From positions 3,525,001 to 3,589,000 of the forward strand of contig CM072871.1 in assembly GCA_036937835.1 (NCBI GenBank): 64,000 nt of DNA, read 5' to 3'. This document shows, in pieces, positions 27,544 through 37,140 of the stretch. The notes under the pieces are model-generated. The model had not been told where the DNA came from and searched no databases. It was given only the letters and a program-made list of their open reading frames with translations. The first letter of the stretch is position 1; every line of letters begins with the position of its first letter. Source of the stretch: Pampus argenteus (lineage: Eukaryota; Chordata; Actinopteri; Scombriformes; Stromateidae). Position numbers and translations under genes: made by a program.

Positions 27544-30500
27544 ATGATGATGTTTGTTGGCGTTTCCATTCTGCTGCAGGAGGCTCTTGCAGTTGCAGCT
27601 GTTGGTGAGTGTAACATTTCTCATGTGTTAGTTTGTTTGATTAAAAAAAAAAAAAGCTTTAACCGTTAAGAAAAAAGGTTAATTATGACAAACAATAAAC
27701 TGGGATGATCTATGATACTTCATCTTTACAGATAAGATGCTGGAGTCAGGTCAGGCATGGCTCCACATTCACTTAACAGCCATATTTAGTTATTCTAGCC
27801 CCATTTGGAAGATTTAACGCTCCCATTATCATACAGCAGCATGAGTCAGCGAAGTCCTCTGAGCTGGAACACAGTTGGTCTGTTGTACATCTGCAAAACG
27901 GCTCATTTATAGCGTGAGTGGACCCAGGACATGGATTAATCCCTCTGCTTTTATTAGAGCAGCAGGTAGTGACAAGATGAACTGTCCATTATTAATATAT
28001 ATATATATGTGTGTGTGACGATGTCATTGACAGGTATTAAATGAATCCCAGCTCACATGTTTTAATTTTCTGTTTATCACAACTTCTATGCAGCCAATAC
28101 GTTTCTCCAGACATATTTTTTGTGTGTTTTGTGATATCAGATGTAATAGTTATTTAACCTTCATTCGATGCTTCCCAGAAAGCAACCAGCTGATTGGTTA
28201 TAGCTGTGGTCACCACTGTGGTGAAGTGTTACAGCTGCTGTCACCGAACATGTTTTATTGCAGCGATAATCACCCTCTGTCTCTTCTCAGTGACCGACTC
28301 CCACTTTGCTTTTAATCATCCTGCATGTCTTCTTCTTCTTCTCCTTTTGTTTTACATCTGCCTCTTAATTACTGTGTTGAAAGGGCACAAAAAAAAAAAA
28401 AAAAGGGGAAGGACTATTGATTGTTTAGCTGCACTTTGGTTACTCTGTTCATTGGGTTGTTGTCCTGATTTCACACAAACGGCTGGAGTGAGAAGAGTCA
28501 CAGCTGACAGAGGTTGTTGTAAAGACTCCTGTGAGGATGGGTTATTGGCTTCTAGCTTGATTAGGATTGACTCGGTGTTACAGTTCATCTTAAACGTCTA
28601 AAGGTTCACGGTAACAAGTTTGGCCAAATGACCAGAAAGGATGTTCAAGGTATATTGAATTTGAAGTAATTACGGTCTTTAGCTTCACCGGTGATAAAAA
28701 GAAAGAAAAAACCCCAAACAAAACACATTGTAGCAGTTTGACCCCAATACAATAGATGTTAAATGGATTTTTTTATGGAGCTTTCAGCAATGGAAAAATT
28801 ACATTTAAAAACTTTCACAGACTAAACTGTGAACTTTTGATTGAAACTACAGCTCAAAGGTTTGACTGATGCACTATGAAACGTATTTATGGCACAGTCT
28901 CTGGGTTATTATACCAGGGTCCATGCTTTGAAGCATTTATTTCATCCTACCATCCTACCACCCCCCTGTATGTCTCAGCCCTGGACCCCTGCTCTGCCTA
29001 CATCAGCCTGAACGAACCCTGGAGAAACACAGACTACCATGTGAACCAGTCGTCCGGCGTGCCCCTGTGCGACAGCCACGTGTCTGGAGAATGGTACCGC
29101 TTCACTGGCATGGCGGGTGATGCTATGCCCACCTTCTGCATCTCTGAGAATCACTGTGGCACCCACGCTCCTATCTGGCTCAACGGTAGCCACCCCCAGC
29201 CTCACGAAGGCGTCGTCACCCTGCCTGTGTGTGCCAGCTTCAATGACAACTGCTGCCGTTGGAACGACAGTGTGGATGTGAAGGCCTGCACTGGGGGGTA
29301 CTTTGTCTACCGCTTACCCAAACCCTCAATCTGCTTCCACGTCTACTGCGGCCGTGAGTAAGCATTCAGTGTAAACCTGTATATAACTACATCATCTTGT
29401 ATTTATTAATTTGTGGGTTTTTTTATATATATGTTGTATGCACAGATTTCTATGATATCTGTGACGAGATGGATTGCACGGGTCCCTCATGTCCAGAGTC
29501 CGACTGTCACTGTGCTGCAGGAACTGTGCTGGGACCAGACAGACAAACATGCCTGGGTGAGACGGACACAGAGGGAGGAAGAGAGGGAGGAAGAGAGGGG
29601 GACAGATAAGTTGTGCAACAGACAAAGATAAGCAAGAGGGATAAGCTGCAGGAAAGTTTCTGAAAAACAATAACAAGAGAGAGATTCAAGCAAAAGTTCA
29701 CCGACTGTTCTGACAAACAGTGTTTACGTGCTGTTCTTATTGAAGCATCCACGTATTGTGACTTAACGGTGAGAAATTAAACTTAAATTCAGAAATGTGT
29801 TTAAAATATTCTGTCTTTACATCTATTAATCACATAAAATAAGAAGGATGAGTGCAAAGCCTGAAAGAGAAGGCAGCTTTTTTTATTTGCTGACTCAACC
29901 CCAGGTAGATGTGTGTGTGTGTGTGTGTGTGTGTATAGTACACTGGATGGTACACCTAATGATGGGTGACAGGCATGCAGTGGGAACCTAGCTGGCTTGA
30001 AAACTGCCATTATCTTATTTTTTACCCATCAACCAAAACTGCCTTCCCCTGTCCCAGAAATTACTTCTTCATTTCTCCATCACACTCCCTCCTTCTCCTG
30101 CATCTCTCACCTCTGTGTCTCCTCTCATTTCATCCATCATTATTTCTTCAAAAACCTAGTTTTAAAGTCTTTTAAAGTCAATTTATCCTCCTCCTCCTCC
30201 TCCTCCTCCTCCTCCTCCCAGGCCTTTACGTGATAAACTCCATCCATCTTGTATTTGATTAAAACAAGACTCATCTGATTATAATATCTGACCCAGGTTT
30301 GGTGTCTGTTATCTGTTCAGATGTGAATGAGTGTGAGAAGGCCAACGGTGGCTGTGTAGAGGTGTGTGTGAACACTAAAGGATCCAGGCGTTGTGAGTGT
30401 GGCCCGGGCCGGGTGCTGGATGAGGACGGGCGCAACTGCAGAGGTACATCCGTGTGCTGATGTTTATACGACACACCAGTCAGTCGTTGTACAGAGATAA

Positions 30501-33178
30501 TTACACATTTCTGCCTTTCACCTTCTCGCCTCACGCAGAGATCGCAGGCTGTCATGTTAACAACGGAGGCTGCAGCCATGGCTGCTCCTCGCTGCTGGAC
30601 TCCTATCAGTGCCACTGTCCCAGAGGGCTGGAGCTGGGGGAGGACAGACGCACATGTCAGGGTGTGTATGAAGCATGTAAAAAGGGAGACCAGTTTTCTG
30701 TCAGTATCAGTCAAAGGTTTGGACACACCATCCCTTAAATGAGAAACTGCTACTGAAGTGGATGTTTTTTGTTTTTTATACTATTCTTTGTTGTTGTGTC
30801 TGTATGCTGTTCTTTGACGTGTGACATATGTAAATGTCTTTGCTCTCTCGGTCTTCTCCCCTTCCTGCAGTGCCCGTCCAGTGTGATCCCAGCTCTATTA
30901 CGGTGTCAGTTCCTAAAGACCTTGTAGGAGGATTGGAGCTTTTCCTGTCAAACTCCTCCTGTCGTGGCGTCTCCAACGGCACACACATCAACCTCAGCTT
31001 CAGCCTGAAGACCTGCGGCACCACGGTGGAGGTCAGAGGCACTGGGTGGAATTTCTTAGATTAGATGTGTGCAGATTTTAGTCTCTACGGTTTAGGCTTG
31101 AAGAAATATTTGATTTTCTGTCTTGAAAGTAGGTCGTTTAAGGTCGACGCTGACTGAAATGTCATTTATTTAACCAAGTGTTGACCCCCAGGTGACAAAT
31201 GACAAGATTGTGGGGACCAACCTGGTGACGGGCCTTCCCAGGAGCAGCCCGGGCAGCAGCAGGGACCTGATTGTCCGCACCAGCAAGTTAGTGCTGCCAG
31301 TCACCTGTGAGTTCCCCAGAGAATACCACGTATCAGATGAATACCAGGCAAGTCAGCGCAGCTCAGCGTTGGAGCTGGCAGGCCACAGTGAGGGAGTCTT
31401 CCCCTTCTCCCTGGAGCTCTTCAAGAACGCGGAGTTCGTCGAGCCCTACCGCGCACCGCCCCAGCTCCGCCTGCATGAATCCCTTTTCTTCGGGGTGGAG
31501 CCCAAGGAGAGAGTGGAGGGCCTCTCTGCGCTAGTAGAGAGCTGCTTCGCTACACCAGGGCCCAAAGCTGACCAGGCCCTCAAGTATTACCTCATCAAAG
31601 ACGGGTGAATAGTGTGAAAGTTGCTGTATGACATAACAGAAGCTGAAAAGAAAATAATGCTGCAACACCGTGTTCATGACTTTTTAAAATAACATATTTC
31701 TGTTTTGCTACCCTCTAATGGCAAAGTATATAAAATACTACAAGTGAATGACTTTTGCTACACAGAAAGTTTTATGTTACTGAAAATAACGGGCTTGTTT
31801 ATACTGAGAAAAGGATTTTCAATACAAAGAAAAAGTTTTGTATTTACAAAATAATATCTACATGATATCAACAGGAAACCCAGAGATGTCACAGTAGTGA
31901 TAGTGATGCAAACAGCAATGTCAAGTTAACACACATCAGATCATAATTTCACCCACATAACAAGTAACATAACAATAAGTCCTCCTTGGATTTCTGCCTT
32001 CATCCCATCACAATGACATTTATTAAAAAGAAATCAGACAGCAATGTATTTATTTATGTTTTTGCAGTTAGAGGCCACGTTACTCTGGATGAGTCACAGA
32101 ACAAACAGCCATCAGTTTTCATTATGTCCTCAGTTAAAAGTCGTCCCAATTAAAACTGTTGACATGGAGACTGTGGAAATTGTTTTTGCAGAATCATGTT
32201 GGTATTAAATTCTTAATTGTAATTTTTTAAACACTGATGAAAATTCAGTCTCTTGGGCGAAAGGCAGAAAGATAGATGCAAATTAAAAAACTAAACCGTT
32301 GTATCTGCTTAGGATATCGCTAGAGGTAAGAAGCAGATATTAGTTTGTCTTATTTATGACAGAAATGCTGCTGTGTTCCCACGTAGCATCAGCATCAACC
32401 GCTTGACAGTTATAGGACAGGAAATCTCCACGTCTACAAGGAAAAGTCGAATGAAAAATGCCGCTGGCCTCGTACTCAGACGAATGTGGAAAGAAAACAA
32501 GAAATAAAATTGAAATACAGAACAGGAAACACTTTTTGCAAATCATTTCTCAGTTGAATTCAGAGTAAATTTTTCCTCCTGCTGCTCCAGCAGAACAATA
32601 TCCGATTAAAAACAGTGTTTCAGGACCTTAGAGCAGCTAACCTTGATAAAGTGACTTGTTGGAGATGTTTATGGATCAGTGAGCATTGTGTTGAGATATC
32701 AGCTGTATGTCTGACTCTAGTTCGGCTTCTCATCCAGGTGTATCTCTGATGAAACAGTGACACAGTACTCCTCAAAGGACCAGCTCTCCAAACACTACCA
32801 GGTCCCTGTCTTCAAGTTCATTGGCAAGGACAACCGAGTGAGTAGAAGAAGCATGCTGGGAGCCAGCTGGCGAGTGTGTGTTTGGTGTGTGTGTGTGTGG
32901 GTTTATGTTTGGATTGCAGTGTGCTGTTTATACTGCGTTCATTGACAGAATACACAGAAGACGCTGTCGTCTCTATTTCTGCTTATAAAAACCTGATTTG
33001 TCCTTTCTGTTTACAGCAAGTCTTCCTCCACTGTCAGGTGTTAGTATGCGGAGCAGGAGACTCTCGCTGTGCTCAGCGTTGCCGGGGACGTGTCCGCCGG
33101 GAGGTTTGGACCCGTGAATCTCAGGAGCAGCAGCACACACTGAGTGGAGGACCCATCTTCATCCTGCCTGAGCCATGA
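27544..33178 (+). CDS. oit3: Oncoprotein-induced transcript 3 (OIT3), secreted EGF/ZP-domain protein, complete
   Basis: OIT3 is a secreted, liver-enriched ZP-domain protein with proposed roles in urate handling and hepatic function. Nine exons join in phase to 542 aa (human 545): 27544-27604, 28979-29353, 29446-29556, 30321-30443, 30539-30661, 30871-31031, 31192-31604, 32738-32837 and 33017-33178. In order: a hydrophobic signal peptide (about 1-20, starting MMM, so the exact ATG is uncertain); a Cys-rich uromodulin-like domain from ALDPCSAYISLNEPWRNTDY (about 21-145); three EGF-like modules (about 146-182, 183-223, 224-264), the second starting DVNEC as in calcium-binding EGFs; and the ZP domain from about 265 (LVGGLELFLSNSSCRGVSNG), ending GGPIFILPEP. 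All expected cysteines that I can judge are present. It lies downstream of MCU in the same orientation and converges on PLA2G12B. Confidence 0.97.
29909..29933. repeat. (TG)n microsatellite in an OIT3 intron
   Basis: A short TG run between OIT3 exons 3 and 4. A CCT trinucleotide run lies at about 30187-30218 in the same intron. Confidence 0.9.
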
Positions 33179-34280
33179 CGTTAACATAGAGCCATCACAT
33201 CACATACATACATACATACACAGCACAAAAATGACATTTCGGTTAAAGCAGATCAACTGTTTCACTTTATTTGGTATTCAATACACAAAACATTATAAGT
33301 ATAGACACACATCAGTCCACATTGCCACATATACATGCAGATGTACAGTATATACACAAGCTTCGGTGTCAGTCACATCCCTGTGGATCATTTCAATTCT
33401 GATTACTACATCCAGGACTGTGTATCGCTGCCAATCTGCCTGGCAGCACAATTTACTCACATTGAAGTGAATGACATTTCTATTAGAAATCATTCGGAGG
33501 AACCACAGTTCATTTGTAACGACTACGGCAGGAAGGATGTTTTTCTAGGTCACAGTTTCAGCCGTTTTTTATTTTATTTTTTATTATTGATTAGGGTTCC
33601 AAGCTTAAAGATTTAGTGGATTTATAAAAGTGTATTTCACAGCATCACTGACTCCACAGATGAACGTCACATATTCCACTGGAAGAGATATCAGTCTGGA
33701 AATTATGCAATTAATCTGCAATTAATCATGTCTGGTAAACTGCAATTAGTCGTGCATTTATTAATTAAAAAAAATAACACATAAGTGGCAAATAACTTAA
33801 CATGTTAACAGCTGTATTTATACATTACATTTACATGACACTGACTTAACACTTTGAGCCGAATCGCCGGATGAATGTTAAATAGCAGCATGTAAGGGGG
33901 CCATGTGAGCCATAGCAATTATCCTTTGTCTTTTTCTATCAAAGGGAAATTAATCCAACTACAGTATCCTTCCCATCAGACACTTTGTTCGGAGTCATCA
34001 AAGTATTTCATGGTAATGGAGTCACAGAGGCCTGAAAATGGCCTAAAATTGAAATGGAGTAAATGCATGAGCGGCTAAAAAGATTCAGAAAGTCAGATAT
34101 TTGTTAGTGCTGCCTATGAATAAACTGTTTTTAACGCATCCATGTCTTTCCTAACTGCCCGGCACTGAACCGTGAGAGGGCTCATGTGAAGTATTTCCTC
34201 TTCTAAACTATAAATATGCAGCATAATCAGTGGAAATACCCTTGACTCTGTTATTTCTCTGTTGTCCGTGTTCTTCTGTA
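33179..34280. other. Convergent 3' flanks of OIT3 and PLA2G12B
   Basis: These 1.1 kb separate the OIT3 stop (plus strand) from the PLA2G12B stop (minus strand) and must hold both 3' UTRs. A plus-strand AATAAA at about 34119 could serve OIT3. Minus-strand AATAAA strings (plus TTTATT) at about 33265 and 33757 could serve PLA2G12B. Depending on which are used, the transcripts may overlap tail to tail. A CATA tetranucleotide run lies at about 33203-33222. I see no further gene. Confidence 0.5.
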
Positions 34281-35893
34281 TCACAGTTCATCCCTCTCCT
34301 CTCCCTCGCAGACACACGCTGCCCTCTGGCTGTTCATGTAAGGTCTACAACCAAGAGTCCCCACTGTGTTGTATAGTCCGTCTGCCATCGACTCACAGGC
34401 TGAGAAGAGAAGGCAGAGAAAAGAGTTTAATTCATATGTCTCAACGTTAGTAATAATAATAAGTATATGTTATAGCCAAGCAAAGGGGAGAAAGTTCTGT
34501 AAATGTCTCACCTTCTACCTTCGACACAAAGCCCAGACTCTTCTTAAGGTCAGAGCAGATGCCGTGTAGACACGAGCGCAACTTGGAGTCACAGTCGGAC
34601 TTGCTTGTACCACAAGTATCATAACACACGTCAAGCTGGTTGCAGCACTGTGTCATAGCAGGGATCCCCAGGTCGAGCTGTGGAAAGAAAGCACTGTCTT
34701 GTGTCAGCATGTTGTTCTTACACATAACATAAGTGTTTCTAGACAATAAGCTTGTGGTTAACTCCATTATATATAAGCGTAAAGATGTGTTCCTGAGCTG
34801 TTGGTGCTAGGAAGAGGCCACCTACAGCAGCATTCACCTGGAATCCCACCAGAGACGTGCTGCAGCCGTTGGGCTCTGGAAGCTGGTAGCCGGGACGAGG
34901 TTGAGGAAGTTTTCCTAAAAGAAAAATAAAAAAAAAAGATGCATTTTGTTCCCCCAAAACTCAAGCTCAAACTGACGTCATCATAGTCGAGAATCTGCTA
35001 CATCTGTGTTCTTGGGTGTCACTTCACAGATAAGATGTCTCTTTGAGAACGTCTCTGTTGATTATGTAACTGGGTACGTCTCCCTTCCAGGCTGATAACC
35101 AGCTTTCAGTATCAGCAGCCTGAGGGACACACACTTTATCTTGGATTAGGAAATAAGTAGAGAAGCTGATAGCAGTGAAGCTGATAAACTGATAACAGAG
35201 GAATTGATCAGAGAGTTAAAGTGTGCTTATAGAAAATAAACACAGACGTAACATAATAAAAAAACCTACTAGATATGTTTGGCTCCCTGGAAACAGCTAC
35301 AGTAAGAGACACTAAGAGATGCTTTAACAAGGTTTAGTCTCACCATGTCTGCAGCGGTACTCGCAGACACCATTGTGTCCCCCCACCAGCTCCACCAGAG
35401 AGTCAAAGTATCCGTGCACCGTCTGGAAACTATTTCTAATTGAGTTGAAACTCCAACTGTTACTATCTTCATGTGCCAACGATCTGTTCTGGGGCTGGTT
35501 CGTCTGCACTGGTCTGATCTCGTTACCCTCCTCCTCCTCCGATGGTTGCTGCTGGATGAGAGCTTCACCAGTAAGGGCTTCCATAGCAGGTGTGTCTCCA
35601 GCTGGCCTATCGCTGTCGTTCTCGGCCTCTTTAGCTGCAGTACCATCTGCAACAGGGACATCCACCACTTCAGGTTTGACAGCTGCTGGGTTATCCACAA
35701 GTATTTTAGCTAGTAGTCCAGGTTTCTTAGTTGCAGGTGACTCATATACAACAGCCGCTAAACCTTCTTCTGCTACAGCACCATCAGTTTTTTGTGAGTC
35801 CTCCTCCTGTTCTTGTGACTGGTAGTGACCTAAAGTGGCACAAACACCCGAGGACACACAGAGGGAGAGCAGAAACACAGTCCGAAGCAGCAT
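34281..35893 (-). CDS. pla2g12b: Group XIIB secretory phospholipase A2-like protein (catalytically inactive), complete
   Basis: PLA2G12B is a non-catalytic secretory PLA2 relative that promotes lipidation and expansion of triglyceride-rich lipoproteins in the liver and gut secretory pathway. Four exons join in phase: 35344-35893, 34838-34914, 34512-34677 and 34281-34399, giving 303 aa. Residues 1-19 form a signal peptide (MLLRTVFLLSLCVSSGVCA). The conserved core starts near residue 147 (WSFNSIRNSFQTVHGYFDS), continues through GVCEYRC and RPGYQLPEPNGC, and reaches CCNQLDVCYDTCG, where Leu224 replaces the catalytic His, the hallmark of XIIB versus XIIA. The tail is LGCRPYMNSQRAAC...DEL. The start is the ATG before the signal peptide; an upstream in-frame TTG is not used. 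Residues about 20-145 are a long acidic, Pro/Ala/Glu-rich insert that human PLA2G12B (195 aa) essentially lacks. Confidence 0.96.
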
Positions 35894-35946
35894 GGTGTTA
35901 AAATCTGCGACAGTCCAAGTAGAGGAGACCTTCCACAAGATGTGTT

Positions 35947-35952
35947 GTTAAC
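35947..35952 (-). promoter_or_regulatory. pla2g12b: HNF1-type GTTAAC half-site upstream of PLA2G12B
   Basis: The palindromic hexamer GTTAAC lies 54 bp upstream of the PLA2G12B start codon. On its own it is only a half-site and would occur often by chance. I list it because HNF4-type motifs lie nearby. Confidence 0.2.
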
Positions 35953-36017
35953 AGGGTGAGAAGAGCTCAGACAGTGAGGGACAAAAACACACTGTGCTCA
36001 TACTGGCTCCGTCAGCC

Positions 36018-36031
36018 AGACTTTGACCTCT
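36018..36031 (-). promoter_or_regulatory. pla2g12b: HNF4-type motif upstream of PLA2G12B (proximal)
   Basis: Read on the minus strand this is AGAGGTCAAAGTCT, containing the CAAAGTC core that marks HNF4-specific sites. It lies about 125 bp upstream of the PLA2G12B start codon, so it is in or very near the promoter. PLA2G12B is reported as an HNF4A target in mammals. Occupancy in this species is inferred. Confidence 0.45.
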
Positions 36032-36070
36032 GATTAGGCTTCAGCAGACAGCAAGGCACTCGCTCATGTT

Positions 36071-36085
36071 GGGGGGCAAAGGTCA
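36071..36085 (+). promoter_or_regulatory. pla2g12b: HNF4/DR1-type motif upstream of PLA2G12B (distal)
   Basis: The plus-strand string GGGGGGCAAAGGTCA is a near-ideal direct-repeat-1 nuclear receptor element (GGGGCAAAGGTCA), fitting HNF4 and also RXR/PPAR heterodimers. It lies about 180 bp upstream of the start codon and about 40 bp beyond the proximal HNF4-type motif, on the opposite strand. Confidence 0.5.
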
Positions 36086-36589
36086 CCCAATATCAATCTA
36101 AAGAAAGCTTCTATAATTCCTCTAATCTTTTCATTCTGTATTTCTTTGACTACATCAAATGGGTAATTTCATCAAAGTTTTATCCACAAAGCTATAATTG
36201 TGTTTGTATGACTCGGAAAGAAGTCACATGGAGCCGCAGCCTAGAGGAGAAAGCCTCTTCATATTCACTTTAACACCCAGCACAGCTAATGCTGACATTT
36301 CAGCCCGTGACCTTCATCAAGACGTCGTGAACTTCAGACGGTCGTCACTGTGTTTTGATAAAGATCACAGACTGACAAACGGCACATTATTTTACCCATC
36401 TGGCACGAGGTGGGTCTTCCAAAGTGAAACATCTACCATGAATATTATTATGAGCATTTTATTTTTTTAACGAGTAACAAAACAAGTACATAACATTAAA
36501 TATATCTAATTAAAGAGCCAGTAAGAGGAGGTCAAACTTGCTCTTGTGAAGCTCTATGAATGTAACTGCATGTGCTGCACAGATCACTG

Positions 36590-36603
36590 CTGCCATCTGG
36601 TGG
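36590..36603 (-). promoter_or_regulatory. CTCF core motif between the two synteny blocks
   Basis: The plus-strand CTGCCATCTGGTGG is the reverse complement of CCACCAGATGGCAG, which matches every position of the degenerate CTCF core consensus. It is the only full match I noticed between PLA2G12B and the C6orf118-like gene. The same string occurs inside some fish dispersed repeats, so it could have arrived with one. Confidence 0.45.
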
Positions 36604-37140
36604 TTCAATATCAAATGTATTTTTTTTTAATCCCTGTTTAGTCTGTACAAACAAATACTTTTTTTATGGTTTAAATCTGTTCTTTTGCATTCATTTGCAT
36701 GTATAGGACAACCACATACATCATATTTCTCAATTATTTCCATTTTATACTACTTTAATCTTGTATTTCACTACATCTGATATGGTAATTTTTACTGTTT
36801 ACATTCATTTGACAACCCAATAATCAAATATTACTGACCACATACTGATAATGGCCAGTAGAGACGTTTCTAGCTGTGCTACTCAGTGTTATTTCTGGTA
36901 CAGAGATAGGTAAGAGTTTAACTTTGTGTGTGTGAGAGACTAATCTCATAATTTAATTGCATTAAGGCTGTCAGAGATGAAAAGCTCCATTCCAAGAAAT
37001 GATCCTCTGGTTTACTATCACTGTGTTTGTTGATCACGCTGTATTTCATCCCACAACATCCTGGTAGTAAACAGAGGACACTATTAGCACAGTCACATGT
37101 CTCATAGTTAACTGTGACATGTAAGTGTCACGTATCAATA

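Larger units (their letters stand above)
35894..37140. other. Gap between PLA2G12B and the C6orf118-like gene; join of two synteny blocks
   Basis: This gap holds the PLA2G12B promoter side (about 35894-36100) and the 3' flank of the C6orf118-like gene. No exon is visible. A full CTCF core match lies at 36590-36603. The right part is AT-rich with several candidate minus-strand polyadenylation hexamers. The genes on its two sides sit on different chromosomes in human (10q22 and 6q27). Confidence 0.6.

Noticed and set aside
30271..30726. 151-codon open frame on the minus strand across the OIT3 EGF exons
   Set aside because: It is antisense to two in-phase EGF exons of OIT3, has no recognisable domain and no exon borders.
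35373..35825. 150-codon plus-strand frame
   Set aside because: It is the antisense shadow of PLA2G12B exon 1, and its Ser/Leu/Cys-rich composition mirrors the acidic insert.
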